Origin: Vibrio halioticoli NBRC 102217
GTDB taxonomy: Bacteria; Pseudomonadota; Gammaproteobacteria; Enterobacterales; Vibrionaceae
Length of the DNA stretch: 64,000 nucleotides
Direction: 5' to 3'
Assembly (NCBI RefSeq): GCF_000496695.1
Contig: NZ_BAUJ01000010.1
Span: 1 to 64,000 of the forward strand
Shown here: in pieces, positions 1-8,834 of the stretch
How the letters are laid out: every line of letters starts with the position of its first letter
Numbering within the stretch: position 1 is the stretch's first letter
Translations under genes and position numbers: made by a program
The notes under the pieces: generated by a model
Seen by the model: only the letters and a program-made list of their open reading frames with translations
The model's database searches: none
Told to the model about the DNA's origin: nothing

Positions 1-14
1 AGTGTGATTGGTAT
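1..14. mobile_element. Terminus of a MITE-like element cut by the window edge
   Basis: The first 14 bases are the exact reverse complement of the left terminus (ATACCAATCACACT) of the 162-bp element at 38079-38240. The rest of this copy would lie to the left of the window. Both termini sit close behind a rho-independent terminator. The match is short, so its identity as a second copy is an inference. Confidence 0.55.
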
Positions 15-43
15 CAGATATTGTTCGCTTTATATCAAACATT

Positions 44-76
44 AAAAATCCCGTAACCTTAAGGTTTACGGGATTT
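44..76 (-). terminator. Terminator of fadE
   Basis: An 11-bp stem (AAATCCCGTAA at 46-56 pairing with 66-76) is followed, on the minus strand, by a short T run. It lies just downstream of the fadE stop codon. Confidence 0.8.
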
Positions 77-127
77 ATCTATTACGATGACAAGCATTAT
101 TACGTTATTGCTGAAAGCAAGCCTGTA

Positions 128-2416
128 TTACGCTGCATCATCATCAACAGAGCGAACACCTGCTGGTTTTTGTGTGCGCACTTCGTCAAAATCATGGCTA
201 AAGTGATCCACTTGTATTGCTCGATAACGCAATTTGTCGGCTTCTAACACTTTATTCACTTCTTCTTGAGTCAAAATGCCTAGCATCTTAGCTGTGCTGA
301 GTTTTTCTTGCAGCGGCTGTTTTTTCTCAATGCGCTTATCTTTGATTGCTTGAGTGATCTTTTTCTCAATCGGCGCAACAGACAACATGGCGCTAAAGGC
401 ACGTTCCATAATTCCCACCGAATCGTCTTCTTTATCGCTGACATAACACAGTTTGGTCAAACGCTCACGATGCTCACCTTGCTCCATTAATAAACGCGCA
501 ACTTGTAAAGTGAGATCATCACTTGGCGGTGCAAAACGATTGCCTAATGGGAATATCAATCCCTTCATCACGTATTTTGCCCAACGCACAGGGAAGTTGT
601 CATACGCTTCTTGCAAAGATTTTGCCCCCTGATACAAGCAATGCTCAACTGCATATCGTAAAAATGGCAGATCTTTCTCTTGCTCTCCTTCATCCTGATA
701 ACGTTTTAATGCCGCAGAGGCAAGATACAGATAACTTAATAAGTCGCCCAAACGTGCTGAGATTAATTCTTTTCTCTTTAACTCACCGCCTAGGGTTAAC
801 ATAGCAAAATCTGAACTCACTGCTAACGCGCGACTCAAACGAGTCATATCTTTGTAATACGACTTAGTTTTTCCGGCTACCGGTGATGAGATAAACGCCG
901 ACCCTGTCAACGCCGCACCAAACGCACCTAAACTATTTTTGGTCGCATGCCCAATATGTTTAAACAATAAAGTATCAAACTTAGCGGCTGCGTTTTCTAC
1001 ATCAGGGTCTGATGCCAGTTCCATCTCACTTAACACATAAGGATGACATCGTGTTGCACCTTGACCAAAAATCATCAAGTTTCGAGTCAATATATTTGCG
1101 CCCTCTACGGTAATCGCGACGGGAATACCGCTATAAGGATGCGATAAATAGTTCATTGGGCCTTGTTGTATTGCGCGACCGGAGTGAATATCCATGGAAT
1201 CATTTAAAATAGTACGTCCCATTTCCGTCATATGATATTTGGCAATCGCCGTCACTATGCCCGGTTTTTCACCGCTATCTAACGCAGTAGTGGTCAGTGT
1301 ACGACTCGCCTCTAGAAGATAAGCTAAGCCACCAATACGACCTAAACTTTCAGCAACCCCCTCAAAGCGTCCAATCGATAAACCAAATTGTTTACGTACT
1401 AGCGAATAAGCGCCAGTGGTTTTGGCGGTTAAATGCCCAATAGATGTGCCTAATGCAGGCAATGAGATTCCGCGACCAGCAGAAAGACACTCGACCAACA
1501 TGCGCCATCCTTTACCCGCGTAGTCCGCACCACCAATTAACCAGTCCATAGGAATAAACACGTTCTCGCCACGTGTGGGCCCATTCATAAACGCCAAGCC
1601 TAAAGGATCGTGACGCTCACCATTTTCAACACCGGAATGAGAAGTAGGGATTAAAGCGCAAGTAATACCTAATTCAGTGCCTTTACCTAATAGGTTCTCA
1701 GGGTCATTGAGTTTAAATGCCAAACCCAATACGGTCGCTACAGGGGCTAAAGTAATATAACGCTTGTTCCAACTCAGATTTATCCCTAATACTTTTTGCC
1801 CGTCATGCTCACCATAACAAACCGTACCTGTATCTGGGATCGCTCCCGCATCAGAGCCTGCTTCTGGCCCGGTAAGAGCGAAACATGGAATATCAGTACC
1901 TACCGCAAGTCGCGGTAACCAATAATCTTTTTGTTCTTGCGTACCATAGTGAGACAGTAATTCACCTGGGCCTAAGGAGTTTGGCACCATCACAGTCACC
2001 GCAGCACTAATACTACGAGAAGCAATTTTAGTCACCACAGTTGAATTGGCTAAAGAAGAAAATTCACGACCACCATATTGTTTAGAGATCATCAAAGAGA
2101 AGAAACGTTCTTTTTTGAGGTACTCCCAAACTTCACTCGGTAAGTCTCTGTCCTTTTGCACAATTTGATAATCATCAATCATGTCCAACAGGGTCTCAAC
2201 CTGATTATCAATAAAGCTCTGCTCTTCGGCCGTCAGGGTTGGTTTTGGATAAGCGTGCAATTTTTCCCAATCGGGCGCACCTGAAAACAAATCCCCTTCC
2301 CACCAGACACTGCCCGCTTCCATGGCTTCGCGTTCGGTGTCAGATAAAGGTGGTAATACCTTTTTAAACATTTTAAATGCAGGGTCACTTACCCATTTTC
2401 TTCTGTAAGAAGTCAT
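128..2416 (-). CDS. fadE: Acyl-CoA dehydrogenase FadE
   Basis: This enzyme catalyses the first step of fatty-acid beta-oxidation, the FAD-dependent conversion of acyl-CoA to trans-2-enoyl-CoA. The 762-residue protein matches E. coli FadE along nearly its whole length, including PCFALTGPEAGSDAGAIPDTG (within 178-197), the flavin/substrate region around 300-320, and the putative catalytic Glu438 in ITVEGANILTR. The ATG at 2416 has AAGG five bases upstream. E. coli FadE is about 50 residues longer, with an N-terminal hydrophobic segment; this protein starts directly at the soluble part (MTSYRRKWVSDPAF), so it may be cytosolic. It lies 60 bp downstream of psrA and is probably co-transcribed with it. 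A perfect palindrome at 2432-2448 lies just before the start. Confidence 0.95.
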   Translation of the reverse strand: MTSYRRKWVSDPAFKMFKKVLPPLSDTEREAMEAGSVWWEGDLFSGAPDWEKLHAYPKPTLTAEEQSFIDNQVETLLDMIDDYQIVQKDRDLPSEVWEYLKKERFFSLMISKQYGGREFSSLANSTVVTKIASRSISAAVTVMVPNSLGPGELLSHYGTQEQKDYWLPRLAVGTDIPCFALTGPEAGSDAGAIPDTGTVCYGEHDGQKVLGINLSWNKRYITLAPVATVLGLAFKLNDPENLLGKGTELGITCALIPTSHSGVENGERHDPLGLAFMNGPTRGENVFIPMDWLIGGADYAGKGWRMLVECLSAGRGISLPALGTSIGHLTAKTTGAYSLVRKQFGLSIGRFEGVAESLGRIGGLAYLLEASRTLTTTALDSGEKPGIVTAIAKYHMTEMGRTILNDSMDIHSGRAIQQGPMNYLSHPYSGIPVAITVEGANILTRNLMIFGQGATRCHPYVLSEMELASDPDVENAAAKFDTLLFKHIGHATKNSLGAFGAALTGSAFISSPVAGKTKSYYKDMTRLSRALAVSSDFAMLTLGGELKRKELISARLGDLLSYLYLASAALKRYQDEGEQEKDLPFLRYAVEHCLYQGAKSLQEAYDNFPVRWAKYVMKGLIFPLGNRFAPPSDDLTLQVARLLMEQGEHRERLTKLCYVSDKEDDSVGIMERAFSAMLSVAPIEKKITQAIKDKRIEKKQPLQEKLSTAKMLGILTQEEVNKVLEADKLRYRAIQVDHFSHDFDEVRTQKPAGVRSVDDDAA

Positions 2417-2431
2417 ATCCTTTCCCTTCTC

Positions 2432-2448
2432 TTAATAAGACTTATTAA
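2432..2448. promoter_or_regulatory. Palindrome upstream of fadE
   Basis: TTAATAAG (2432-2439) and CTTATTAA (2441-2448) form a perfect 8-bp inverted repeat around a single A. It sits 16 bp upstream of the fadE start codon, between psrA and fadE. It could be an operator or an mRNA hairpin; it does not match the PsrA box at 3147. Confidence 0.4.
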
Positions 2449-2476
2449 TCCCAATCCTAGTCATTAACCGAGCATG

Positions 2477-3130
2477 TTAACTGGTTACAGTATTAAGATT
2501 GGTATCGCTTGCGCTCATCCCAGAGGCCAAAAACGGCACTATCTGTTCAACCATGGCTTCAATATCGGTATCAACATCAAACTCACTATTGGCAATGTCT
2601 AACAAGGCTTCACTGGAAGCCATCGTAAAGACGCAAGCACCTAACGTGAAATGCAATCGCCAAAATAACGTTTGCTGATCTAAATGTGGGTTTGCCTTAC
2701 ACACAGCATCACTGAATTTATCCAGTACATGCCCATAACGTGTGGTGATAAACCATCTAAGATGCCCTTGTACATCGCTATACCCGCGGCCAACTAGCAA
2801 TAAAAAACGGCTAGCACCTTTATCAAACTCTTTATCGAGATTAATTAGCGGGGATTTAAGCGTGTAAAAAACATCGTACATAGACACATCATTACTTTGT
2901 TCTATACGCAACAATTCATGCTCTAACTGCGGCATAAACTCTTCCAGATATCGATTTAATACGGCTCGAATGAGGCTTTTCTTATCACCAAAATGATAAT
3001 TCACTGAAGCAAGATTGACATTGGCTTGGCTAGTGATCGCGCGAAGAGAGGTATCTTTGAAGCCTTTCTGTGCAAACAAAGACTCTGCAACTTCAATAAT
3101 CTTTTGTTTTGTCGCCAGTCCTGCGCCCAT
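2477..3130 (-). CDS. psrA: TetR-family fatty-acid regulator, PsrA-like
   Basis: The N-terminal TetR helix-turn-helix spans about residues 6-55 (IIEVAESLFAQKGFKDTSLR, then NVNLASVNYHFGDKKSL). The variable C-terminal ligand domain matches the PsrA group of Pseudomonas, Shewanella and Vibrio, which sense long-chain acyl-CoA or fatty acids and repress beta-oxidation genes. The ATG at 3130 is preferred because AGGTGA lies six bases upstream; an in-frame TTG at 3136 is the alternative. Immediately upstream is an AAAC-N4-GTTT site resembling the published PsrA box, suggesting autoregulation. The downstream gene is fadE, a natural target. Family call is strong; the name PsrA rests on similarity and context. 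Confidence 0.8.
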   Translation of the reverse strand: MGAGLATKQKIIEVAESLFAQKGFKDTSLRAITSQANVNLASVNYHFGDKKSLIRAVLNRYLEEFMPQLEHELLRIEQSNDVSMYDVFYTLKSPLINLDKEFDKGASRFLLLVGRGYSDVQGHLRWFITTRYGHVLDKFSDAVCKANPHLDQQTLFWRLHFTLGACVFTMASSEALLDIANSEFDVDTDIEAMVEQIVPFLASGMSASDTNLNTVTS

Positions 3131-3146
3131 ATCCAATCACCTGTAT

Positions 3147-3160
3147 TAAACACTCGTTTG
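3147..3160. promoter_or_regulatory. Putative PsrA operator
   Basis: TAAAC-ACTC-GTTTG lies 17 bp upstream of the psrA start. The published Pseudomonas PsrA consensus is (G/C)AAAC-N2-4-GTTT(G/C); one outer base differs here. Its position suits autorepression of psrA-fadE. Confidence 0.6.
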
Positions 3161-3332
3161 AATTTAACAATTAAATAACACAAGATCAACAATAAAATAC
3201 AAACAGGTACGACCAGATCACTAAAGGAAATCTTAGAACGAAAAAGGGAAATAAATATCAAAAATTAAATTATTTAAAATCAGTCAGTTAACTAAATATC
3301 TCTATATCCTCGAAATAAAAATGGTTTTTTAT

Positions 3333-3360
3333 TGAACTCTTTCTCAAACTTCCAGTCTTA
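3333..3360 (+). promoter_or_regulatory. Candidate sigma-E promoter for a small RNA
   Basis: TGAACT (3333-3338) and GTCTTA (3355-3360) are separated by 16 bp. This resembles the RpoE promoter pattern (GAACTT, 16 bp, TCTGA/TCTAA). It would start transcription near 3366. Confidence 0.5.
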
Positions 3361-3365
3361 CTTAT

Positions 3366-3492
3366 GTAAGCAACAAGTGAGATGAATTTACCTTGTAAAC
3401 AATTTCAGTATTCATGTTGGTTACGTCCACTGTTATTTCTTTTTAACTCCTATGTTTGTATATGCCCAGTCCTTTTGATTGGGCTTTTTTTT
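3366..3492 (+). ncRNA. vrrA: Candidate sigma-E-dependent small RNA, VrrA-like
   Basis: A roughly 127-nt non-coding stretch follows the candidate sigma-E promoter and ends in a rho-independent terminator. In that terminator GCCCAGT (3464-3470) pairs with ATTGGGC (3478-3484), followed by eight T's (3485-3492). No convincing open reading frame occurs in it. In V. cholerae the RpoE-dependent sRNA VrrA, a repressor of outer-membrane proteins, is reported to lie beside the TetR gene VC1741, next to an acyl-CoA dehydrogenase gene; I recall this synteny and it matches the position beside psrA-fadE. The identity is inferred from promoter, terminator and location; the sequence itself was not aligned to VrrA. 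Confidence 0.55.
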
Positions 3493-3571
3493 ACCTAAAC
3501 AAATCGAATTCGTTGTTTTTAAACAATTGAGTCATACCACAACGCCAAAAATCAACGAGTTAAAACGAAAA

Positions 3572-3595
3572 AAGGAGAGCACATAGGCTCTCCTT
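3572..3595 (-). terminator. Terminator of nhaA
   Basis: A 9-bp stem (AAGGAGAGC at 3572-3580 pairing with 3587-3595) is followed on the minus strand by seven T's. It lies 25 bp downstream of the nhaA stop codon. Confidence 0.8.
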
Positions 3596-3620
3596 CGTAT
3601 CAATAAAATGTCAGTTTCGA

Positions 3621-4799
3621 TTATTTAGCTTCTGCTTCAACCTGCGTGTTCATTAGCGTTTTTTTTGGAAGCGAAATGCTCAACAAGACGTAACCAACAA
3701 TTGCTGCAATAGATGATCCCATCAAGATCCCTAAGCGCGCGTGAGTGTTGAAATCAGCGTTTGCACCAGTAAATGCCAGTGATGCAATAAACATCGACAT
3801 GGTGAAACCTATACCACATAGCACCGATACTGCAAAGATATGGCGGAAATCAATCCCTGTCGGCAGTTTAGCAACGCCCGACTTCACCGCAAGCCAGCTG
3901 AAAGTGAAGATACCCAGTGGCTTACCTAGCAATAGACCTAATGCAATACCCATAGGTAATGTTGAACCTAGTGTAGATAATGAAATACCTTCTAAGGATA
4001 CTCCGGCATTTGCAAAAGCAAAGATAGGTAAAATGAAGAACGCTGACCAAGGGTGTAGTGCATGTTCAAGGTGTTTCAAAGGAGAATGTTCGCCTTTCTT
4101 ACCTTTCAATGGAATCGCAAAACCAATCACCACACCAGCTAACGTTGCATGTACACCAGATTTCAATACAGCAAACCATAAGATGGCACCGACTAGCGCA
4201 TACCACTTTAGTGACGTCACTTTCTTGTGGTTGAGATAGAACAGCAAGCCAGTCATTGCAAAGCCAACCGCCAATGCCATAGTAGACAGATCGCTGCTGT
4301 AGAACAGCGCGATAATAACAACCACACCTAAGTCATCAATGATTGCCAGTGCCAATAGGAACACTTTTAGACTAACAGGAACGCGATTACCCAATAACGC
4401 CATGATACCCAGAGCAAATGCGATATCTGTTGCAGCAGGGATTGCCCATCCAGAAAGAGCCGCAGGGTCGCCCATATTGAACAGAACATAAACTAGAGCA
4501 GGTGCAACCATACCACCAACCGCTGCAATCGCAGGGAAGATAGCCGTTTCACGAGATTTTAGCGCGCCTTCTAAAAGCTCACGCTTAACTTCCAAACCAA
4601 TCAGTAGGAAGAACAACGCCATTAGGCCATCGTTAACCCAGTGGCTAACAGACATACCTAAAACATAAGACTGTAGAGCGCCTTGATAAGCTTCATTAAG
4701 AGGGCTATTCGCAACGACCATAGCTAATGCAGCAGCGATCACAAGAATCACCCCACCGGCCGACTCCATCTTAAAAAAATCTTTCAACATTTGACTCAT
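3621..4799 (-). CDS. nhaA: Na+/H+ antiporter NhaA
   Basis: NhaA is the inner-membrane sodium/proton antiporter that expels Na+ (or Li+) in exchange for protons, important for salt and alkali tolerance. The 392-residue protein shows the characteristic [10 protein letters not shown] (Asp125) and LAIIDDLG (Asp155-Asp156) motifs, corresponding to E. coli Asp133, Asp163 and Asp164, and CGIGFTMS near the C-terminus. About twelve membrane segments are apparent. The ATG at 4799 was chosen because AAAGG lies eight bases before it and the family starts with this MESAGG-type N-terminus. An in-frame ATG 36 bases upstream would put that ribosome-binding site inside the gene. It is a single-gene unit with its own terminator. 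Confidence 0.96.
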   Translation of the reverse strand: MSQMLKDFFKMESAGGVILVIAAALAMVVANSPLNEAYQGALQSYVLGMSVSHWVNDGLMALFFLLIGLEVKRELLEGALKSRETAIFPAIAAVGGMVAPALVYVLFNMGDPAALSGWAIPAATDIAFALGIMALLGNRVPVSLKVFLLALAIIDDLGVVVIIALFYSSDLSTMALAVGFAMTGLLFYLNHKKVTSLKWYALVGAILWFAVLKSGVHATLAGVVIGFAIPLKGKKGEHSPLKHLEHALHPWSAFFILPIFAFANAGVSLEGISLSTLGSTLPMGIALGLLLGKPLGIFTFSWLAVKSGVAKLPTGIDFRHIFAVSVLCGIGFTMSMFIASLAFTGANADFNTHARLGILMGSSIAAIVGYVLLSISLPKKTLMNTQVEAEAK

Positions 4800-4835
4800 A
4801 TTATAACCTTTACACTTGTGATTAGACTCACACAA

Positions 4836-5256
4836 CTAAGTGCGGCAAAGTCTATAGTGAACAACTACTATATAAAATTCGATTGTTCAGACCTTAAAAC
4901 TCGGAAATTCCGAAGTAAAATCGATGATGCTTATTATTACAGCAAAATAGGCGTATTGTGCGCTCAACATGTATCATTATGTGTATTACTACTAGTTTAG
5001 CATATTGAAAGTGACGCTATGTTGAGCGGCAAGTGTGCGTTAGCAATGTTACAAAGTTAGAGGTGGATCAAGTTTAGACTGATTCATTTGATAAGCTAAA
5101 CTTATTAAAAGGGGTTAATACACTCTTTTTGCATTGCGTCCTGGATAGCCTAAGAAGAGAGCTGAACCTTTACTCAATATGAACAACACGTCATAGGAGT
5201 TATATGATTCAGCTTTCACTAAAGAAAAGTTACAAATAGAAGTGAACGACGGATGA
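4836..5256. other. Intergenic region upstream of nhaA
   Basis: About 420 bp without a supported gene, between the nhaA start and the end of the AttH-like gene. It should contain the nhaA promoter. The only coding-like signal is an 11-codon micro-ORF at 5204-5239 on the + strand (MIQLSLKKSYK) with AGGAG six bases before its ATG. It is too short to call a gene. Confidence 0.4.
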
Positions 5257-6372
5257 TCAGTAGCCTACCAACTGCAAATAGCCTTCAGCTTTAATATTCC
5301 CATTTGTTTGTATTCTGCCAGACCACGAAGGGATAGATAGATTGGCCCATTGATCATAACGATTACTATGAGCGGTCAAATGAATGTTGTATTTCGGTAC
5401 GTTAATCACCCATTGTAGCGGCAATATTTTACCGTTACTTAGCGTGGTTGTTCCCACTGAACGTATTTCAACATCTTCATTCGTTAATGCTACATGCTGT
5501 CCATCAGGGGTATATAAATTGCCAAAACTGTACGGCTGAACTTCGTCTTGATGACGTGATTTTACCAACGAAAGTACTCGTCCATCTTGCAGCCTAAAGA
5601 GCATGTGGCTGTAGCCACTTTGTCCTTTACCAAGAATATCTGTACCCCAAATCTGGCTGAAGGAGGCTTGCCCTGCAACCTTAATATTTTTATTTCCCAC
5701 CGTGATAACGCCAAATGTTCGGATATAAGGTGCGGTATAGCCATATAATGCTCTAGAAGCTAAGTCATGAGTCACTTGGTAACCGTTTTGCCCTAACGGG
5801 ACATAAGGACGAATTAACTCGGTAGTGAGATTCACTTTAAATTGATCAGTGAATACCGAAATTCGACCCGGTATCGGTTGTTCAGAGAAAGAACGAATAG
5901 ACCAATTATCAATAGAAAGTTGATAAGGGCGTTGTCGTATCCCCACTAAACCAATGCCACCTCTAGCAAAACGTTGATCAAGGAAAATCTGGTTTGGAGT
6001 AGTCACAATCGCTTGTGAGGTGTAAATTTGCGGCGATTCCCAACTCACACCTTGTATTTCAGACATGGCAATACGGAACAAAAACCATTGCACTAAATAA
6101 GGGTTACCCTGCTCATCTTTAACGGTTGCGATAAAACGCCAGACTTCCTGTTCGTAGGTTGGGTGCACAGTAAAATCTTGCGGAAATGACACTTTCTTAT
6201 TCGGTAATACCGGCTCAAAAGTCGATTGCGCGTCTTCAGCTATCTTTTCCAATTGTTCAAGGTGAGCTTGTTTTTGACCCAGATGGTAACGGGTTATCAG
6301 TCCAGCGATCACCACTATTACCAATAAACCGGCTAACAAAAGAATAAGGCGTTTCTTAAAGACATTTCTCAT
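5257..6372 (-). CDS. AttH/CrtC-like lipocalin-family protein
   Basis: This 371-residue protein has an N-terminal membrane anchor (about residues 8-27, LILLLAGLLVIVVIAGLI) and an extracytoplasmic domain resembling the AttH / carotenoid 1,2-hydratase-type lipocalin fold. Visible family traits include the WFLFRIAMSEIQ region, SIDNWSIRSF, the SGYSHMLFRLQDGR segment, and the ending AEGYLQLVGY. It is the last gene of an operon with an ABC transporter permease and ATPase. Homologous attF-attG-attH type clusters occur in many proteobacteria, where the lipocalin-like protein is thought to work in the periplasm with the exporter on a hydrophobic substrate. The substrate is unknown. It starts 8 bp after the permease gene ends. 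Confidence 0.8.
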   Translation of the reverse strand: MRNVFKKRLILLLAGLLVIVVIAGLITRYHLGQKQAHLEQLEKIAEDAQSTFEPVLPNKKVSFPQDFTVHPTYEQEVWRFIATVKDEQGNPYLVQWFLFRIAMSEIQGVSWESPQIYTSQAIVTTPNQIFLDQRFARGGIGLVGIRQRPYQLSIDNWSIRSFSEQPIPGRISVFTDQFKVNLTTELIRPYVPLGQNGYQVTHDLASRALYGYTAPYIRTFGVITVGNKNIKVAGQASFSQIWGTDILGKGQSGYSHMLFRLQDGRVLSLVKSRHQDEVQPYSFGNLYTPDGQHVALTNEDVEIRSVGTTTLSNGKILPLQWVINVPKYNIHLTAHSNRYDQWANLSIPSWSGRIQTNGNIKAEGYLQLVGY

Positions 6373-6380
6373 TGGTTACT

Positions 6381-8834
6381 CTATAACGCGTCACGAAGCG
6401 ACTTAATCGGAGTACGGCGTATCACTTGCAACACCGGAATGGCTCCCGCTAACATTAGTGCACTCACAGTAAGTGCCAATGTCCCTAAATAATCCCATGG
6501 CACGACATGCAGTTGCATGCTCCAACCAAATGTATTTTTCAAAATCAATTCGACCACATTACTGGCCAATACCATGCCTAAAGGAATAGCAACACACGCT
6601 GATACTAGACCAAAGGCAAACAGTTGCGCCCCTCCAACAAAGACCAACTCCTTACCCGAAACCCCAAGACAGCGCAGCAATGCAACGTTATGTAAACGTG
6701 AAGCTTCACCGGCAAGCGTGGCAAAGAAGATGCCAAATACGGCAACAATAAGCGTTAAATTACCCAGCGTGTCAGTGATGCCGAAAGTGCGATCAAAAAT
6801 ACGCAATGCTTGCGTATGAATAGTATGGTTATTCACCACCCTATCCGCCGGCGTACGGTAGATATCCACTAGTTTTGCTGTCAGGTTAGCGGATTGCGAT
6901 TTGTCATTAAGCACCACCCCTAAGCCAACACTGCCTTGCCCGGGCAATAACAGTCGCCAACTATTTTCAGATAACAACACTTGATCATAAGGGTTACCAT
7001 AATCGTAATACACCCCTACCACTCGCCACTGTTGTCCCACTGGGGCGGGAAGCGAGATATAATCCCCCACCCTAATATGGCGTTTTAAAGACATAGACTC
7101 ACTGATCATGACACTGCGTGAGTGATGCAAATGGTGCCAATAATTTGGAATAGTGACTTTTTCTGATAACGAACTTTTCTCGCCATTGCTTTGACCACTG
7201 CTGACAAGGTTAATGTTACCGTCTAAGGTGGCCAGTTCTGTTTCTCTACGCTGCCATACTTCTTTCACTTCTGGTTGTTTCTCTAACCACTTAATCATTC
7301 GTGGCGCAGAGTTAGCCGTTGGATGCACGTACACATCAGCAGCCAAGCGCTGTGATAACCATTTATCAGTCGTATCTCTAAAGCTACCTACCATAGTTTC
7401 CACACCAACGTTGGCGGTAATCGCTAACATAAAGGCCATCAGAGCGACGCCACGATAGCTCATAGAAGCGGCTGCATCGGCGAAGAACCAACGCGCTTTA
7501 ACCCAATGCAAACGATAAGAAAGACAAGTGAATAACTCAAAAATGATGTATGGCACCATCAAGCCAATACCAATCAGCATCAATGCCAAAATGGTAAATC
7601 CGGCGTAAATACCTTCACCAAATTGCAGAATAAATACAGCAAGGAACAGACAAATTGCCGCCAGTACTGCTTGCCAGAAGAACTCTTTTCCTGCAAAACG
7701 AATCAAAGATAGTCGCGCAGTTAAACGAATCGGTTGCGAGCGAATCAGGCGTAATAAAGGCCAAGTACAAGACAGTAACACCCCAACAAACGCCATTAAC
7801 AAACTTTTCGCACTCCATGACCAGCGCCAATGAATCACTAAATCGATACTAGCGTTATAAATAGCGCCAATACTCATGGATACTGCAGGTAATAGCTTAT
7901 TGGCCAGCATTAAGCCAAGTACGTTGCCCGAGATCCAACTGATGGTGACTAAAATAATCAGCTCTAATGCTAATGCTGCCATTAGTTGCCAACCTGACAC
8001 CCCAATTTGGCGTAACACCCCGACTACGGTTTGTCTTTGTATAAAAGAAAGTGACATGGCTTGATAGAAAATAAATAAGCCAATCAAGAACGAAAGCATT
8101 CCCATCGCAGTAAGATTTAAGTGGAACGCTTCGGTAAGCGAAACCAATTCCGCGCGGGTGTTTTTACGTAATGTCACTCCCTTAGGAAGCATAGTGCGAA
8201 TTTTATCGAGCTTATCTTGGCTCAGATTCCCACAACCAATTAATGAAAAACCAGTACCTTGGCGAAGTTTACGAGTAACCGCCATATCAACGACTAAGTT
8301 AGACCCTTTAACCAATTGCTGCTGATCAACGGCTAACGGCCCTAATACCTGTCCGTCAGAGAGCACCAGTTGTTGCCCTTCTTGCCAGCCCATGTACTTC
8401 ATAAAGGTTTCATTTATCAATACAGGGTGCGGCTGTTGCATCAGCCTTAGCATTGGGTTTTCAAGAATATTACTTCTGAAGAAGACTTCTGCGGTGGCTA
8501 GGCTATCAATACCCAGCAATTGAATGTCCGCACCTTTTTTGGTTTGAGTACGATAAAGGTCGAACGGTAAACATTGACTAAAGCCTTCACGTCTAATTTG
8601 AACGTAAAAACCTTGAGGAATCGTGTTGGAGTTGTTTTTTGATTGAATGCGGTAAGGCATCGGGTTGGAAAAGAGACGCTCACCATGAGTGTACGACAGC
8701 TGTGCGTGCTGATTGATCGCCAAAACGCCGACCAATACAGAGATGCCCAGAGAGAGTCCTAGCCAAACTAAGATTATCTGCAAAGGGTGTCTTTTATAAT
8801 GACCAAGTAGCGCTTTAGCTATGGGCCATAACAT
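6381..8834 (-). CDS. ABC transporter permease, FtsX/MacB type
   Basis: A large (817-residue) inner-membrane permease with two FtsX-like halves. An N-terminal membrane helix (IILVWLGLSLGISVLVGVLA) is followed by a periplasmic domain, then a block of membrane segments around residues 250-450, a second periplasmic region, and a C-terminal FtsX domain (LTLIVAVFGIFFATLAGEASRL to the end). Such permeases pair with LolD/MacB-type ATPases to move lipophilic substrates or work mechanically on the envelope. The ATG at 8834 is chosen because AAGGAGGG lies seven bases before it; this gives a 20-bp overlap with the ATPase gene and indicates translational coupling. An in-frame ATG at 8891 would overlap the ATPase further. 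Confidence 0.88.
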   Translation of the reverse strand: MLWPIAKALLGHYKRHPLQIILVWLGLSLGISVLVGVLAINQHAQLSYTHGERLFSNPMPYRIQSKNNSNTIPQGFYVQIRREGFSQCLPFDLYRTQTKKGADIQLLGIDSLATAEVFFRSNILENPMLRLMQQPHPVLINETFMKYMGWQEGQQLVLSDGQVLGPLAVDQQQLVKGSNLVVDMAVTRKLRQGTGFSLIGCGNLSQDKLDKIRTMLPKGVTLRKNTRAELVSLTEAFHLNLTAMGMLSFLIGLFIFYQAMSLSFIQRQTVVGVLRQIGVSGWQLMAALALELIILVTISWISGNVLGLMLANKLLPAVSMSIGAIYNASIDLVIHWRWSWSAKSLLMAFVGVLLSCTWPLLRLIRSQPIRLTARLSLIRFAGKEFFWQAVLAAICLFLAVFILQFGEGIYAGFTILALMLIGIGLMVPYIIFELFTCLSYRLHWVKARWFFADAAASMSYRGVALMAFMLAITANVGVETMVGSFRDTTDKWLSQRLAADVYVHPTANSAPRMIKWLEKQPEVKEVWQRRETELATLDGNINLVSSGQSNGEKSSLSEKVTIPNYWHHLHHSRSVMISESMSLKRHIRVGDYISLPAPVGQQWRVVGVYYDYGNPYDQVLLSENSWRLLLPGQGSVGLGVVLNDKSQSANLTAKLVDIYRTPADRVVNNHTIHTQALRIFDRTFGITDTLGNLTLIVAVFGIFFATLAGEASRLHNVALLRCLGVSGKELVFVGGAQLFAFGLVSACVAIPLGMVLASNVVELILKNTFGWSMQLHVVPWDYLGTLALTVSALMLAGAIPVLQVIRRTPIKSLRDAL

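Noticed and set aside
8..247. 79-codon frame at the left edge
   Set aside because: It spans the element terminus, the fadE terminator and the antisense of the fadE end; not a gene.
2477..2493. FadR-like operator (ACTGGTTACAGT)
   Set aside because: It lies inside the 3' end of psrA and matches the FadR pattern only loosely.
3001..3261. 86-codon frame overlapping psrA
   Set aside because: It runs in another frame over the psrA N-terminus and has no ribosome-binding site or recognisable protein.
5204..5239. 11-codon micro-ORF with AGGAG
   Set aside because: Too short to judge, with no neighbouring gene it could control as a leader peptide.
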